DNA of 64,000 bases from Flintibacter sp. KGMB00164 (GTDB taxonomy: Bacteria; Bacillota; Clostridia; Oscillospirales; Oscillospiraceae), in contig NZ_CP044227.1 in the NCBI RefSeq assembly GCF_008727735.1, positions 2,761,001-2,825,000 on the forward strand, in the 5' to 3' direction. The notes under the pieces are model-generated. The model searched no databases. It saw only the letters and a list, made by a program, of their open reading frames with translations, and was not told where the DNA came from. This document shows, piece by piece, positions 9,833 through 17,594 of the stretch. The position numbers were made by a program, and so were the translations under genes. Positions within the stretch are counted from its first letter, which is position 1. Each line of letters begins with the position of its first letter.

Positions 9833-10095
9833 GGGTTGTTTCCTCCTTAATACATACGAAGTGAATTCCTTGTCCCTCGCTTCGTACGGTGAAGTTCCTG
9901 TCCACGTTCTCGTGCGTATCACTCCGTGGCATGAAAGAAACCGGCGTGCAAGCAGGCCGGTTCCACCCAGCTACAGCGATATACGCTGTGCCCAGGTCCT
10001 TCAGCCGCCCGATTCTAGCTCGGACATACTCCGTGGAAGTTACCTCATTTCTGAGCAATCTCCCACATCATCGCAGTTGCCCCCTTAACAGGGAC
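9833..10095 (-). promoter_or_regulatory. Structured leader of the S10 ribosomal operon
   Basis: About 260 nt lie between the promoter and rpsJ with no convincing ORF. On the minus strand it can form several hairpins: ACAGCG/CGCTGT, a GTCC/GGAC arm, AACCGGC/GCCGGTT (9939-9962) followed by TCTTTC, CCACG/CGTGG, and an ACGAAG/CTTCGT arm ending just before the ribosome binding site. TTCCAC upstream can also pair with GTGGAA, closing a multibranch fold. I infer a ribosomal-protein-binding autoregulatory leader with a possible attenuator at 9939-9962. Confidence 0.5.
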
Positions 10096-10101
10096 TCCAG
10101 T

Positions 10102-10131
10102 ATGATACATCAACACCCCCGTGTGTGTCAA
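10102..10131 (-). promoter_or_regulatory. Promoter of the S10 ribosomal operon
   Basis: On the minus strand a perfect -35 TTGACA (10126-10131) lies 18 bp from a -10 TATCAT (10102-10107). Transcription would begin near 10095. Confidence 0.7.
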
Positions 10132-10210
10132 GGTGTTTTTTCAAAAAATTTTGCCCGTTTTCACGGAGTTTCTCTGGTTTGCTTTGGTGATGTTTGATAG
10201 GGGCAACCTT

Positions 10211-10770
10211 GTTCCTTTTTGCTTGCCCAAAAAGGAACCAAAAAGGCCCCAGGGGTGTGGCTCCGACGAACGCCTCGCCATAGGCGGGCGTTCATAGTCA
10301 CCACACCCCCTGGACCCCCGATTACGGGGGACGCCCTCCAGGAAAACCTTCATGCCCTCCCGGCGGGCAAAGACATGATCGCTGGTTCTTCTTGCCTCGG
10401 GGGCACAGGCCCCTACCCGGTTTAAAATTGAAAGTACCTGTGTTGTACGAACACCGCCTACTCAGGCAAAACCGTGGCAGCTGAGCAATCATCGATGACG
10501 GCCGCACCAAACAGGTAGGGACGCACCAGGCGGTGTACGTTAGAATGGAAACGCTTTTAAATTTTGATGGCATAAGGGCCTAAGGTCCGAGTGTAGTAAG
10601 GCGCAGGGTCAAAGCTTAGGCCGCCGGAAGTAACCAAAAAACCAAAGGGACACGCTCCCGTAAGCGGGGGTCTGGGGGCAATGACTGTGAGCGCCGCCGC
10701 AGGCAAGGCGCTCACCGGAAGCGGCCCCCAGTCACTCTTTGGTTCCTTTCTGGTGACTCAGAAAGGAACC
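10211..10770 (-). repeat. Hairpin-rich non-coding repeat element, copy 1
   Basis: A 560-bp intergenic element bounded by two hairpins: GTTCCTTTTT...AAAAAGGAAC at 10211-10238 and GGTTCCTTTC...GAAAGGAACC at 10741-10770. Inside each end is a roughly 90-bp imperfect inverted module containing another hairpin and a CCCCCG-TTA-CGGGGG-type motif. A central stem pairs 10445-10460 with 10528-10538. Read on the minus strand it matches the copy at 31279-31894 along most of its length, for example the 20-mer GGGGCCTGTGCCCCCGAGGC at 10394-10413. Reading frames in the two copies do not correspond throughout, so it is probably non-coding and MITE-like or an RNA element. Confidence 0.75.
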
Positions 10771-10888
10771 CGCGCCGCAGGGCGGAATCTATATATAATA
10801 AAGGTGGGAGCGACCTAAGCAGTCACTCCCACGAAAGTCTCTCTTACGGGCGCAGAAGGGAAACGAAGTTTCCCACAAAGTTCTTTTG
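10771..10888. other. Intergenic inverted repeats beside repeat copy 1
   Basis: Two further small hairpins are visible here, GTGGGAG/CTCCCAC near 10805-10832 and GGGAAAC/GTTTCCC near 10858-10875, plus an AT-rich TATATATAATAAA stretch at 10790-10802. No gene is evident. Confidence 0.4.
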
Positions 10889-10914
10889 CCTACTTTTCTT
10901 TCAAGAAAAGTAGG
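10889..10914 (-). terminator. Intrinsic terminator of the PfoR-like gene
   Basis: CCTACTTTTCTT and AAGAAAAGTAGG form a perfect 12-bp stem abutting the stop codon at 10915-10917. The U-tract on the minus strand is poor, so termination may be partial. Confidence 0.5.
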
Positions 10915-12021
10915 TCAAGAAAGCGCAAGGTCGCCTTCTTTGATCCAGCCAATCTTGCGGAAGAAGATGCCGAAGGCCCAGCACAGGACAGCAGGCAGAA
11001 TAAAGGAGATCAGAATCAGCCCCGCCCAGTCAAAGGCCGTGGGCGCAATGGCAACCGCGCCGTTGGCCAGGGCCTGCTCGCTGGGAGCCACCCAGCCCGT
11101 CCAGACGCCCAGCTGTCCGCACAGGCCGCAGGTGCCCATACCCGAGTTGATGGGCGCGCCGTTCATCTCCAATTTAAACAGACAGGTGGCAATAGGCCCG
11201 GTGATGGCGGAGGTGAGGATGGCAGGCAGCCAGATCTTCGGGTTCTTCACAATGTTGGGCATCTGGAGCATGGAGGTGCCGATGCCCTGGCTGACCAGGC
11301 CGCCCCAGCCATTCTCTTTAAAGGAGAGCACCGCAAAGCCCACCATGTTGGCACAGCATCCAGCCACCGCGGCGCCTCCCGCCAGGCCAGTGAGGGTGAG
11401 GGCGGCACAGATAGCCGCCGAGGAGATGGGCAGAGTGAGGGCAATGCCCACCAGAACAGACACCAGCATCCCCATCCAGAAGGGCTGAAGCTTGGTGGTC
11501 TGCATAATGAGCTGTCCAAAGGCACTGGCCGCCCCACCGATGGGGGGCGCGATGATCCAGGCCGCTCCGATGCCAACAAGGATAGTAACGATGGGCGTGA
11601 CCAGAATGTCGATCTTGGTCTCCTTGCTCACCGCCTTGCCAAATTCCGCGGCAATGATGGCCACAAACAGGACGGCCAGCGGCCCTCCTGCCCCACCCAG
11701 GGCGTTGCAGGCGTAGCCCACCGTCACAAGGGAAAAGAGCACCATGGGCGGCGCCTGGAGGGCGTAGCCGATGGCCACCGCCATGGCCGAGCCGCTCATA
11801 AAGGAGCACAGCCCACCCACGGTGTAGCCCACGTCATTGATGGTAATGATCTGGGCGGTAAGAAAGGGGATGCCGAACTGGGTCCCCAGGGTGTTGAGGA
11901 TGGTACCGATCAGCAGCGAGCAGAACAGGCCCTGGGCCATGGCGCCCAGAGCGTCGATGCCGTAGCGCTTGGCGGAGATAACAATGTTCTTCCGCTTCAT
12001 AAATTCCTGTAAGCGTCCCAT
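10915..12021 (-). CDS. PfoR-like membrane protein (PTS EIIC type 2 family), candidate NiaR-controlled transporter
   Basis: A 368-residue polytopic membrane protein with about ten hydrophobic segments rich in glycine and alanine. It resembles the PfoR / PTS_EIIC_2 family, which lacks the phosphorylated EIIA and EIIB domains, so PTS-type transport is not assured. The ATG at 12019-12021 (MGRLQEFMKRKN) has GGGAG upstream; the frame also opens at a TTG five codons earlier. It is immediately downstream of niaR but has its own promoter overlapped by a NiaR-type operator. I therefore infer uptake of nicotinate, nicotinamide or a related NAD precursor. The exact substrate cannot be read from sequence. 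Confidence 0.75.
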   Translation of the reverse strand: MGRLQEFMKRKNIVISAKRYGIDALGAMAQGLFCSLLIGTILNTLGTQFGIPFLTAQIITINDVGYTVGGLCSFMSGSAMAVAIGYALQAPPMVLFSLVTVGYACNALGGAGGPLAVLFVAIIAAEFGKAVSKETKIDILVTPIVTILVGIGAAWIIAPPIGGAASAFGQLIMQTTKLQPFWMGMLVSVLVGIALTLPISSAAICAALTLTGLAGGAAVAGCCANMVGFAVLSFKENGWGGLVSQGIGTSMLQMPNIVKNPKIWLPAILTSAITGPIATCLFKLEMNGAPINSGMGTCGLCGQLGVWTGWVAPSEQALANGAVAIAPTAFDWAGLILISFILPAVLCWAFGIFFRKIGWIKEGDLALS

Positions 12022-12040
12022 AGAATTCTCTCCCAAACAA

Positions 12041-12105
12041 AATGTGGTATATAGGTGTCAAGACACGTGTATACCACATTGTACCGGATATTTCCGGTTT
12101 GTCAA
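12041..12105 (-). promoter_or_regulatory. Promoter and NiaR-type operator of the PfoR-like gene
   Basis: On the minus strand a -35 TTGACA (12100-12105), 16-bp spacer and -10 TACAAT (12078-12083) form a strong promoter. The segment 12041-12080 is a 40-bp imperfect palindrome with outer arms AATGTGGTATA/TATACCACATT and the centre GTGTCTTGACAC. The central TGTC..GACA resembles the known NiaR box, and its position over the start point fits repression. Confidence 0.7.
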
Positions 12106-12114
12106 CCTATTTCT

Positions 12115-12630
12115 TTATTCCCCCGGGTAGAGAAATCCCTCTGCCTTCAATCCAGCCAGCACCCGGCGGTAGCTGTCCTCGTCAGGACAGCGCAGGGTGT
12201 GAAGGTGGACTCCCCCGGTGAGATCGGACAACGGCTTGGCCTTCCGCTGAGAAACCAGACGGACAAACTCCTGCACATCATACCGGGAAGCCAGACGCAG
12301 CTGTCCCGTAAGCTGGCCGTACACCGGGTGTTCCACCACCACATCCATCACCTGGCAGCCCTGATCCACCATGATCTCCAGCTCCCGGGCCATGGCCTCC
12401 CCCGGATGGACGCAGGCCACGGTGCGCACCAGCCCGGTGGTCTCCTTGGGCAGCACGTAACCCCGCGGGGTGGCAGCAATGTCCAGTCCTGCCGCCCGCA
12501 GCAGGGCCACGTCCCCCACAATGATCTGGCGGCTGACGGAGAATTCCCGGGCCAGGGCGGCAGCACTCACCGGCGCTTTGGCCTCCTCTAAAATATGTGT
12601 GATTGTCTTTCTTCTGTGTGCAGCGTCCAT
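12115..12630 (-). CDS. niaR: NiaR family transcriptional repressor of NAD biosynthesis / niacin uptake
   Basis: A 171-residue regulator. Residues about 5-60 form an HTH_11 winged helix (RRKTITHILEEAKAPVSAAALAREF, then the recognition segment SVSRQIIVGDVALLR). Residues about 70-170 are a 3H domain with its conserved histidines in ACVHPGEA, VVVEHPVYGQL and GGVHLHTL. In this family niacin is the corepressor. The ATG at 12630 has GGAGG 7 nt upstream. Operators at its own promoter and at the downstream PfoR-like gene imply autoregulation and local control. Confidence 0.9.
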   Translation of the reverse strand: MDAAHRRKTITHILEEAKAPVSAAALAREFSVSRQIIVGDVALLRAAGLDIAATPRGYVLPKETTGLVRTVACVHPGEAMARELEIMVDQGCQVMDVVVEHPVYGQLTGQLRLASRYDVQEFVRLVSQRKAKPLSDLTGGVHLHTLRCPDEDSYRRVLAGLKAEGFLYPGE

Positions 12631-12654
12631 GGCCGCACCTCCTGTCTGTTTGGT

Positions 12655-12695
12655 TGTCATGACAGGAGTGTACCACATCCCATCTGCGCGGGCAA
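12655..12695 (-). promoter_or_regulatory. Promoter and NiaR-type operator of niaR
   Basis: A -35 TTGCCC (12690-12695), 17-bp spacer and -10 TACACT (12667-12672) are followed at once by CCTGTCATGACA, whose core TGTCATGACA (12655-12664) is a perfect palindrome and matches the operator upstream of the PfoR-like gene. Repression at the start site is inferred. Confidence 0.65.
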
Positions 12696-12697
12696 GG

Positions 12698-12726
12698 TTG
12701 ACTTTCCCGCTTTCTTCCTTTAAAGT
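12698..12726 (+). promoter_or_regulatory. Promoter of the lipoprotein gene
   Basis: TTGACT (12698-12703), a 17-bp spacer and TAAAGT (12721-12726) on the plus strand, back to back with the niaR promoter. Confidence 0.5.
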
Positions 12727-12802
12727 TAAAGTATCCAAGATTCGGACCGGGCGGTTCCCCGCCTGCCGCCACCCCCGCGCAAGGAAAGAGAGGAGATCGT
12801 CT

Positions 12803-13489
12803 ATGAAAAAACGCCACTTGTTTGCCGGAATTCTGGCCTGCGCGCTGACCCTGACCCTCGCTGCCTGCGGTCTGTCCGGAGCGGACGTGACCACCTATAT
12901 TCAGGGGGAACTGGACTGCACCTACAAAGGCCAGTACAGCCAGGAATATCTGGACCTGGTGGACGGCATGACGGAGGAGGACGCCAAGCAGCAGTATGAG
13001 GACAACGCCCAGGCCGAGGCCCAGCGTCTGCTGAACTATCTGGAGGTCTTTTACCCCAACGACGAGGTCAATGAGCGGGCCACCCAGCTGGTCAAGGATA
13101 TCTATGCCAAAGCCCAGTACTCCGTGGGCGAGGGCAACAAGCTCCAGGGCGGAGACTTTGCCGTGGAGGTCATCCTCTCCCCCATCGAGGTGTTCCATCT
13201 AATCCCCGATGAGACGTACGCCGAGATCTGGAGCCAGGTATGCGCGGACAACGGCACCACCCCCGACGAGGCCAGCACCCTGAGCGAGGCGGCCTATCAG
13301 GAACTGGACGCGGAGTACGCCCTGCGCATGATCGAGAAGGTGGAGCAGGTCCTGCCCCAGGCCACCTACGGCCAGGACCAGTCGGTAATGCTCCAGCTGA
13401 AGCTGGACGGGGACTACTACTCCCTGGTGTCCAGCGGCTGGACCACGCTGGACGATATGGTCATCGACTACACCGGCGACTATATGTAA
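12803..13489 (+). CDS. Predicted lipoprotein of unknown function
   Basis: A 228-residue secreted lipoprotein. Residues 1-21 form a lipoprotein signal peptide (MKKRHLFAGILACALTLTLA) with the lipobox LAAC, so Cys22 would be lipid-modified and the protein anchored on the outer face of the membrane. The mature part is acidic, largely helical, with repeated short acidic segments (TEEDAKQQYEDNAQAEAQ) and no enzyme motif. AGAGGAG lies before the ATG. It is divergent from niaR, and I see no functional link. I do not recognise a characterised family. Confidence 0.8.
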   Translation: MKKRHLFAGILACALTLTLAACGLSGADVTTYIQGELDCTYKGQYSQEYLDLVDGMTEEDAKQQYEDNAQAEAQRLLNYLEVFYPNDEVNERATQLVKDIYAKAQYSVGEGNKLQGGDFAVEVILSPIEVFHLIPDETYAEIWSQVCADNGTTPDEASTLSEAAYQELDAEYALRMIEKVEQVLPQATYGQDQSVMLQLKLDGDYYSLVSSGWTTLDDMVIDYTGDYM

Positions 13490-13524
13490 CCCCGTCCTTT
13501 CCCTTCGCTTTTGCGGTTTCCGCC

Positions 13525-13553
13525 TTGACTTTTCCAGCCGAAATTTATACAAT
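13525..13553 (+). promoter_or_regulatory. Promoter of proS
   Basis: TTGACT (13525-13530), a 17-bp spacer and TACAAT (13548-13553) about 50 bp before the proS start. Confidence 0.65.
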
Positions 13554-13605
13554 AAACGGTACGAGTTTTCCAAGCCCGATCTTATAGAAAAGGACTGATT
13601 TTGAT

Positions 13606-15048
13606 ATGGCTCAGAATAACAAGAAGCAAGTGGAGCAGATCACCGATATGGAGGTGGACTTCGCCCAGTGGTACACCGACGTGTGCAAGAAGGCGGAGCT
13701 CATCGACTACTCCTCTATCAAGGGCGTGTTTATCTACCGTCCCTACGGCTACGCCATCTGGGAGAATATCCAGGCGGAGCTGGACAAGCGGTTTAAGGAG
13801 ACCGGCCACGAGAACGTGTACCTGCCCATGCTGATCCCTGAGAGCCTGCTGCAGAAGGAGAAGGACCACGTGGAGGGCTTTGCCCCCGAGTGCGCCTGGG
13901 TGACCTACGGCGGCAGCGAGAAGCTGGAGGAGCGCTACTGCATCCGTCCCACCTCTGAGACCCTGTTCTGCGAGCACTACAAGAGCATCATCCACTCCCA
14001 CCGTGACCTGCCCAAGCTGTACAACCAGTGGTGCAGCGTGCTGCGCTGGGAGAAGACCAGCCGTCCCTTCCTGCGCCACCGTGAGTTCCTGTGGCAGGAG
14101 GGCCACACCATGCACGCCACCGAGGAAGAGGCGCGCCAGGAGACCCAGCAGATGCTCAACATCTACGCCGACTTCCTGGAGAACGTGCTGGCCATGCCCG
14201 TGGTCAAGGGCCGCAAGACCGACAAGGAGAAGTTCAACGGCGCCGAGGAGACCTACACCGTGGAGTGCATGATGCACGACAAGAAGGCTCTCCAGTCCGG
14301 CACCAGCCACTACTTCGGCGACGGCTTCGCCCGCGCCTTTGACATCACCTTCACCGGCAAGGACAACCAGCTCCACTATCCCCATCAGACCTCCTGGGGC
14401 GTGTCCACCCGTATGATCGGCGGCATCATCATGACCCACGGCGACAACAACGGCCTGGTGCTGCCCCCCCGCATCGCCCCCATCCAGGCTATGGTCATCC
14501 CCGTGGCCCAGCACAAGGAGGGCGTGCTGGACGCTGCTACAGACCTGCTCAACCGTCTGAAGGCCGCCGGCATCCGTGCCAGCATGGACGCCTCCGACCA
14601 GTCCATGGGCTGGAAGGCCGCCCAGTATGAGATGAAGGGCGTGCCCCTGCGCGTGGAGATCGGCCCCAAGGATATGGAGAAGGGCCAGTGCTGCATCTGC
14701 CGCCGTGACTCCGGCGAGAAGATCTTCGTGCCTCTGGCCGAACTGGAGACCACCGTGCCCCAGCTGCTGGACGCGGTACACAACGGCCTCTACGAGCGGG
14801 CCAAAAAGAACCTGGAGGACCACACCCGCGTGTGCCTGACTCTGGACGAGGTCAAGGAGTTTATGGAGACCGAGGGCGGCTTTGCCAAGACCATGTGGTG
14901 CGGCGATCTGGAGTGCGAGCTCAAGATGAAGGAGCAGGCCGGCGTCACCTCCCGGTGCATGCCCCTAGAGCAGGAGAAGGTGTCCGACACCTGCGTGTGC
15001 TGCGGCAAGCCCGCCAAGCACATGATCCTGTGGGGCGTGGCCTACTGA
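13606..15048 (+). CDS. proS: Prolyl-tRNA synthetase, archaeal/eukaryal (type 3) form
   Basis: Charges tRNA-Pro with proline in the cytoplasm. The 480-residue length without the bacterial editing insertion, and the C-terminal domain with cysteines ([25 protein letters not shown]), mark the archaeal-type enzyme found in several Firmicutes. Class II motif 2 is visible around [26 protein letters not shown] and motif 3 in [31 protein letters not shown] precedes the ATG at 13606. It is transcribed alone, with a promoter before and a terminator after it. Confidence 0.97.
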   Translation: MAQNNKKQVEQITDMEVDFAQWYTDVCKKAELIDYSSIKGVFIYRPYGYAIWENIQAELDKRFKETGHENVYLPMLIPESLLQKEKDHVEGFAPECAWVTYGGSEKLEERYCIRPTSETLFCEHYKSIIHSHRDLPKLYNQWCSVLRWEKTSRPFLRHREFLWQEGHTMHATEEEARQETQQMLNIYADFLENVLAMPVVKGRKTDKEKFNGAEETYTVECMMHDKKALQSGTSHYFGDGFARAFDITFTGKDNQLHYPHQTSWGVSTRMIGGIIMTHGDNNGLVLPPRIAPIQAMVIPVAQHKEGVLDAATDLLNRLKAAGIRASMDASDQSMGWKAAQYEMKGVPLRVEIGPKDMEKGQCCICRRDSGEKIFVPLAELETTVPQLLDAVHNGLYERAKKNLEDHTRVCLTLDEVKEFMETEGGFAKTMWCGDLECELKMKEQAGVTSRCMPLEQEKVSDTCVCCGKPAKHMILWGVAY

Positions 15049-15070
15049 TCCCTTTATTTCCCGATGATTT

Positions 15071-15112
15071 CCCCCGTCCCGGGCCTTTTGCCCGGGCGGG
15101 GGAATTTTGTTT
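15071..15112 (+). terminator. Intrinsic terminator of proS
   Basis: The arms CCCCCG-T-CCCGGGC and GCCCGGG-C-GGGGG form a very GC-rich stem, followed by AATTTTGTTT. Confidence 0.85.
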
Positions 15113-15372
15113 CCGGCCATTCCCACCGAAGCGCGCGCACAAATGTGAACTTTCTGTGTACTTTTCACAAAGTTCAGCAACTTCCACAGATTGTTCTGGC
15201 TTTTATCCACTTTTTCCTGTATAATAAGTCTACATAAAGGCCCCGCGTTCCGTTCCCCTTCGGCACGCAGGGCTTCCTTGCGCCCTGTGAGACGCCGGGG
15301 CCGAGAGGAGGTCTGAACCGCGTCTGTTGTCGGAGAGAGAACTTCACCATTTAAGAAAGTGAGTGTGTTGTC
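15113..15372 (+). promoter_or_regulatory. Promoter region and leader of the alanine/glycine symporter gene
   Basis: A -10 TATAAT near 15222 with a weak TGGCTT -35 17 bp upstream suggests transcription from about 15235. The ~135-nt leader carries a long GGCCCCG...CGGGGCC arm (about 15240-15303) with internal hairpins. No known amino-acid riboswitch was recognised. Confidence 0.4.
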
Positions 15373-16779
15373 ATGCTTGATATGATCATCAACGAGATCA
15401 GCAACATCATGTACTCCTACCTGCTGATCATCCTGCTGCTGGCAGTAGGCCTGTACTTCACCTTCCGCACCAAGTTCATCCAGTTCCGTATGTTCGCCGA
15501 GTCCATCCGCGTGGTGGGCGAGAAGCCGGACAAGGCCGGCTCCATCTCCTCCTTCCAGGCTCTGATGGTGTCCACCGCCTCCCGCGTGGGTACCGGCAAC
15601 ATCATCGGCATTTCCACCGCCATCTGCCTGGGCGGCTTCGGCGCCGTGTTCTGGATGTGGATCATCGCCATCATCGGCGGCGCTTCCGCCTTCATCGAGT
15701 CCACCCTGGCTCAGATCTATAAGCGCCGCAACCCCGAGACCGGTGAGAGCTACGGCGGTCCCTCCTACTACATCGAGGCTGCCCTCCACTCCCGTCCCCT
15801 GGCCGTCATCTTCGCTGTGGCCCTGATCCTCACTTACGCCGGCGGCTTCAACATGCTGGCCTCCTACAACCTGCAGTCTACCTTCAGCGGCTACTCCTTC
15901 TATAACGCAGAGAGCACCCCCTGGGTCATCGGCGCCATTCTGGCGGTCCTGGTGGGCTACTGCGTCATGGGCGGCGGCAAGCGCATCATTAAGTTCACCT
16001 CCACCCTGGTGCCCTTCATGGGCGGCCTGTACGTGCTGGTGTCCCTGGTGGTGCTGGTGATGAACATCAGCAACCTGCCCTATGTGTTCGGCCGCATCTT
16101 CTCCGAGGCCTTTGACTTCCAGGCCATCTTCTCCGGCTTTGCCGGCTCCGCTATGATGTACGGCATCAAGCGCGGCCTGTACTCCAACGAGGCCGGTGTG
16201 GGCTCTGCTCCCAACGCCGCCGCCTCCGCCAACGTCAGCCACCCCGTCAAGCAGGGCCTGGTGCAGATGCTCTCCGTGTTCATCGACACCCTGCTCATCT
16301 GCTCCGCCACCGCCTTCATGCTGCTGTGCTCCGGCGTGGAGCCCACCGCCGAGCTGGAGGGCGCTCCCTATGTTCAGGCTGCCCTGTCCGCCACCTTCGG
16401 CCCCATCGGCCCCATCTTCATCACCGTGGCCATGGTGCTCTTTGCCTTCACCACCCTGATCGGCAACCTGTACTATGTGGATAACTGCCTGGCCTACATC
16501 GTGAAGAAGGTCCCCGCCAAGGAGTTTATGATCCTCTTCCGCATCGACGCCATGATCCTCATCTTCATCGGCGCCGGCATGCAGATCAGCACCGTGTGGA
16601 ACCTGGCCGACGTGCTCATGGGCATTATGGCTATCCTGAACCTGCCCGTCATCGTCATCCTGGCCCGTCCCGCCCTGGCTGCTCTCAAGGACTACACCAC
16701 CCAGAAGAAGCAGGGCAAGAACCCGGTCTTCAAGGCTGCCAGCATCGGTCTGAAGGAAAAGACCGACTACTGGAACTAA
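15373..16779 (+). CDS. Alanine/glycine:cation symporter (AGCS family)
   Basis: A 468-residue polytopic transporter that imports alanine or glycine with Na+ or H+. About ten membrane segments are visible. The family signature region runs from SISSFQALMVSTASRVGTGNI to GGFGAVFWMW, and the later segment MYGIKRGLYSNEAGVGSAPNAAA is highly characteristic of the AGCS family. The start has AAGAAAGTGAGTG upstream, a modest ribosome binding site. It is a single-gene unit with its own promoter and terminator. The exact amino acid transported cannot be decided. Confidence 0.93.
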   Translation: MLDMIINEISNIMYSYLLIILLLAVGLYFTFRTKFIQFRMFAESIRVVGEKPDKAGSISSFQALMVSTASRVGTGNIIGISTAICLGGFGAVFWMWIIAIIGGASAFIESTLAQIYKRRNPETGESYGGPSYYIEAALHSRPLAVIFAVALILTYAGGFNMLASYNLQSTFSGYSFYNAESTPWVIGAILAVLVGYCVMGGGKRIIKFTSTLVPFMGGLYVLVSLVVLVMNISNLPYVFGRIFSEAFDFQAIFSGFAGSAMMYGIKRGLYSNEAGVGSAPNAAASANVSHPVKQGLVQMLSVFIDTLLICSATAFMLLCSGVEPTAELEGAPYVQAALSATFGPIGPIFITVAMVLFAFTTLIGNLYYVDNCLAYIVKKVPAKEFMILFRIDAMILIFIGAGMQISTVWNLADVLMGIMAILNLPVIVILARPALAALKDYTTQKKQGKNPVFKAASIGLKEKTDYWN

Positions 16780-16794
16780 GCAAATTTTCAAAAA

Positions 16795-16828
16795 AGCGCC
16801 GTGGAGCAATGCTCCGCGGCGTTTTTTC
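16795..16828 (+). terminator. Intrinsic terminator of the symporter gene
   Basis: CGCCGTGGAGC-AAT-GCTCCGCGGCG followed by TTTTTT. Confidence 0.85.
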
Positions 16829-16832
16829 TGCG

Positions 16833-16861
16833 TTGCGCAAAAAAACGTTCCGGGTTATGAT
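16833..16861 (+). promoter_or_regulatory. Promoter of the first two-component operon
   Basis: TTGCGC (16833-16838), a 17-bp spacer and TATGAT (16856-16861), about 60 bp before the response-regulator start. Confidence 0.5.
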
Positions 16862-16923
16862 GGAATGGACATAACTTGGACACAGGCAGGGTGTACCCTG
16901 AACACAGAAAGGGAGGATGGGCG

Positions 16924-17592
16924 ATGGACCGGATTCTTGTGGTAGAGGACGAGCGAGCAATGCGGGAGATCATCCGGGACTATCTCACCGCCCACGGTCT
17001 GGAGTGCGATCTGGCCCGGGACGGCCAGGAGGCCCTGGAGCTTCTGGAGGAGCAGGACTACGATGCGGTGGTGCTGGATGTCCTCATGCCCCGACTGGAC
17101 GGCTTCGGTGTGTGCCGGGCAGTGCGCCGCCAAAGCTCTGTGCCCATTTTGTTTCTCACCGCCCTGGGCGGCGAGGAGGAGACGCTCCGTGGCTATGCGC
17201 TGGGAGCGGATGACTATGTAACCAAGCCTTTCTCCCTGGCCGTGCTGCTGGCCAAGCTCCAGGCTCTCATCCGCCGCAGCCGGGGAGAGCGGAAAACCGG
17301 TGTCCTCTCCTGCGGGGCCATCCAGGTTGACACCGGCGCCCGCCGGTGTACGGCAGCGGGACAGGAAATCAAGCTCTCCCCCCGGGAGTACGAGCTGCTC
17401 CTATGCCTTCTGCGCAATCAGGGGCAGGTGCTCTCCCGCGCCCAGCTTCTGGACAAGGTGTGGGGGCTGGACTTTGAGGGGGACGACCGGGCGGTGGATG
17501 TACGGGTGCGCAGTCTCCGCGCCGCTCTGGGCAAGGCGGGCAAGCAGATCAAGACGGTATTCAAGGCGGGCTACCGATTGGAGGAGGGATGA
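16924..17592 (+). CDS. OmpR-family response regulator
   Basis: A 222-residue DNA-binding response regulator. The receiver domain (residues 1-118) shows the acidic pocket VVEDE, the phospho-acceptor Asp in VVLDVLMPRLDG and the Lys in DDYVTKPFS. The C-terminal winged helix (about 125-222) ends in VRSLRAALGKAGKQIKTVFKAGYRLE. The ATG at 16924 is chosen because GGGAGG lies upstream and the receiver begins there. Its stop overlaps the start region of the kinase gene. The signal sensed is unknown. Confidence 0.93.
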   Translation: MDRILVVEDERAMREIIRDYLTAHGLECDLARDGQEALELLEEQDYDAVVLDVLMPRLDGFGVCRAVRRQSSVPILFLTALGGEEETLRGYALGADDYVTKPFSLAVLLAKLQALIRRSRGERKTGVLSCGAIQVDTGARRCTAAGQEIKLSPREYELLLCLLRNQGQVLSRAQLLDKVWGLDFEGDDRAVDVRVRSLRAALGKAGKQIKTVFKAGYRLEEG

Positions 17593-17594
17593 CC

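Noticed and set aside
9939..9980. T-box-like sequence GGGTGGAACCGG in the S10 leader, minus strand
   Set aside because: The motif resembles the T-box core and is followed by a hairpin, but no specifier stem I with its conserved elements could be found in the short leader, and T-box control of a ribosomal operon is not expected. GTGGAA also pairs well with an upstream TTCCAC, a simpler explanation.
10141..10573. Short frames inside repeat copy 1 that partly resemble frames in copy 2
   Set aside because: The similar peptide stretches fall in different frames between copies, so the similarity reflects DNA-level homology of a non-coding element.
15240..15303. Possible glycine or other amino-acid riboswitch before the AGCS symporter
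   Set aside because: The leader has a long GC-rich arm but none of the conserved cores of known riboswitches that I could recognise, and no terminator or ribosome-binding-site-masking hairpin was evident.
14965..16809. A 614-codon minus-strand frame across the alanine/glycine symporter
   Set aside because: It is the shadow of a well-supported transporter gene, rich in H, G, D and V, without recognisable domains.
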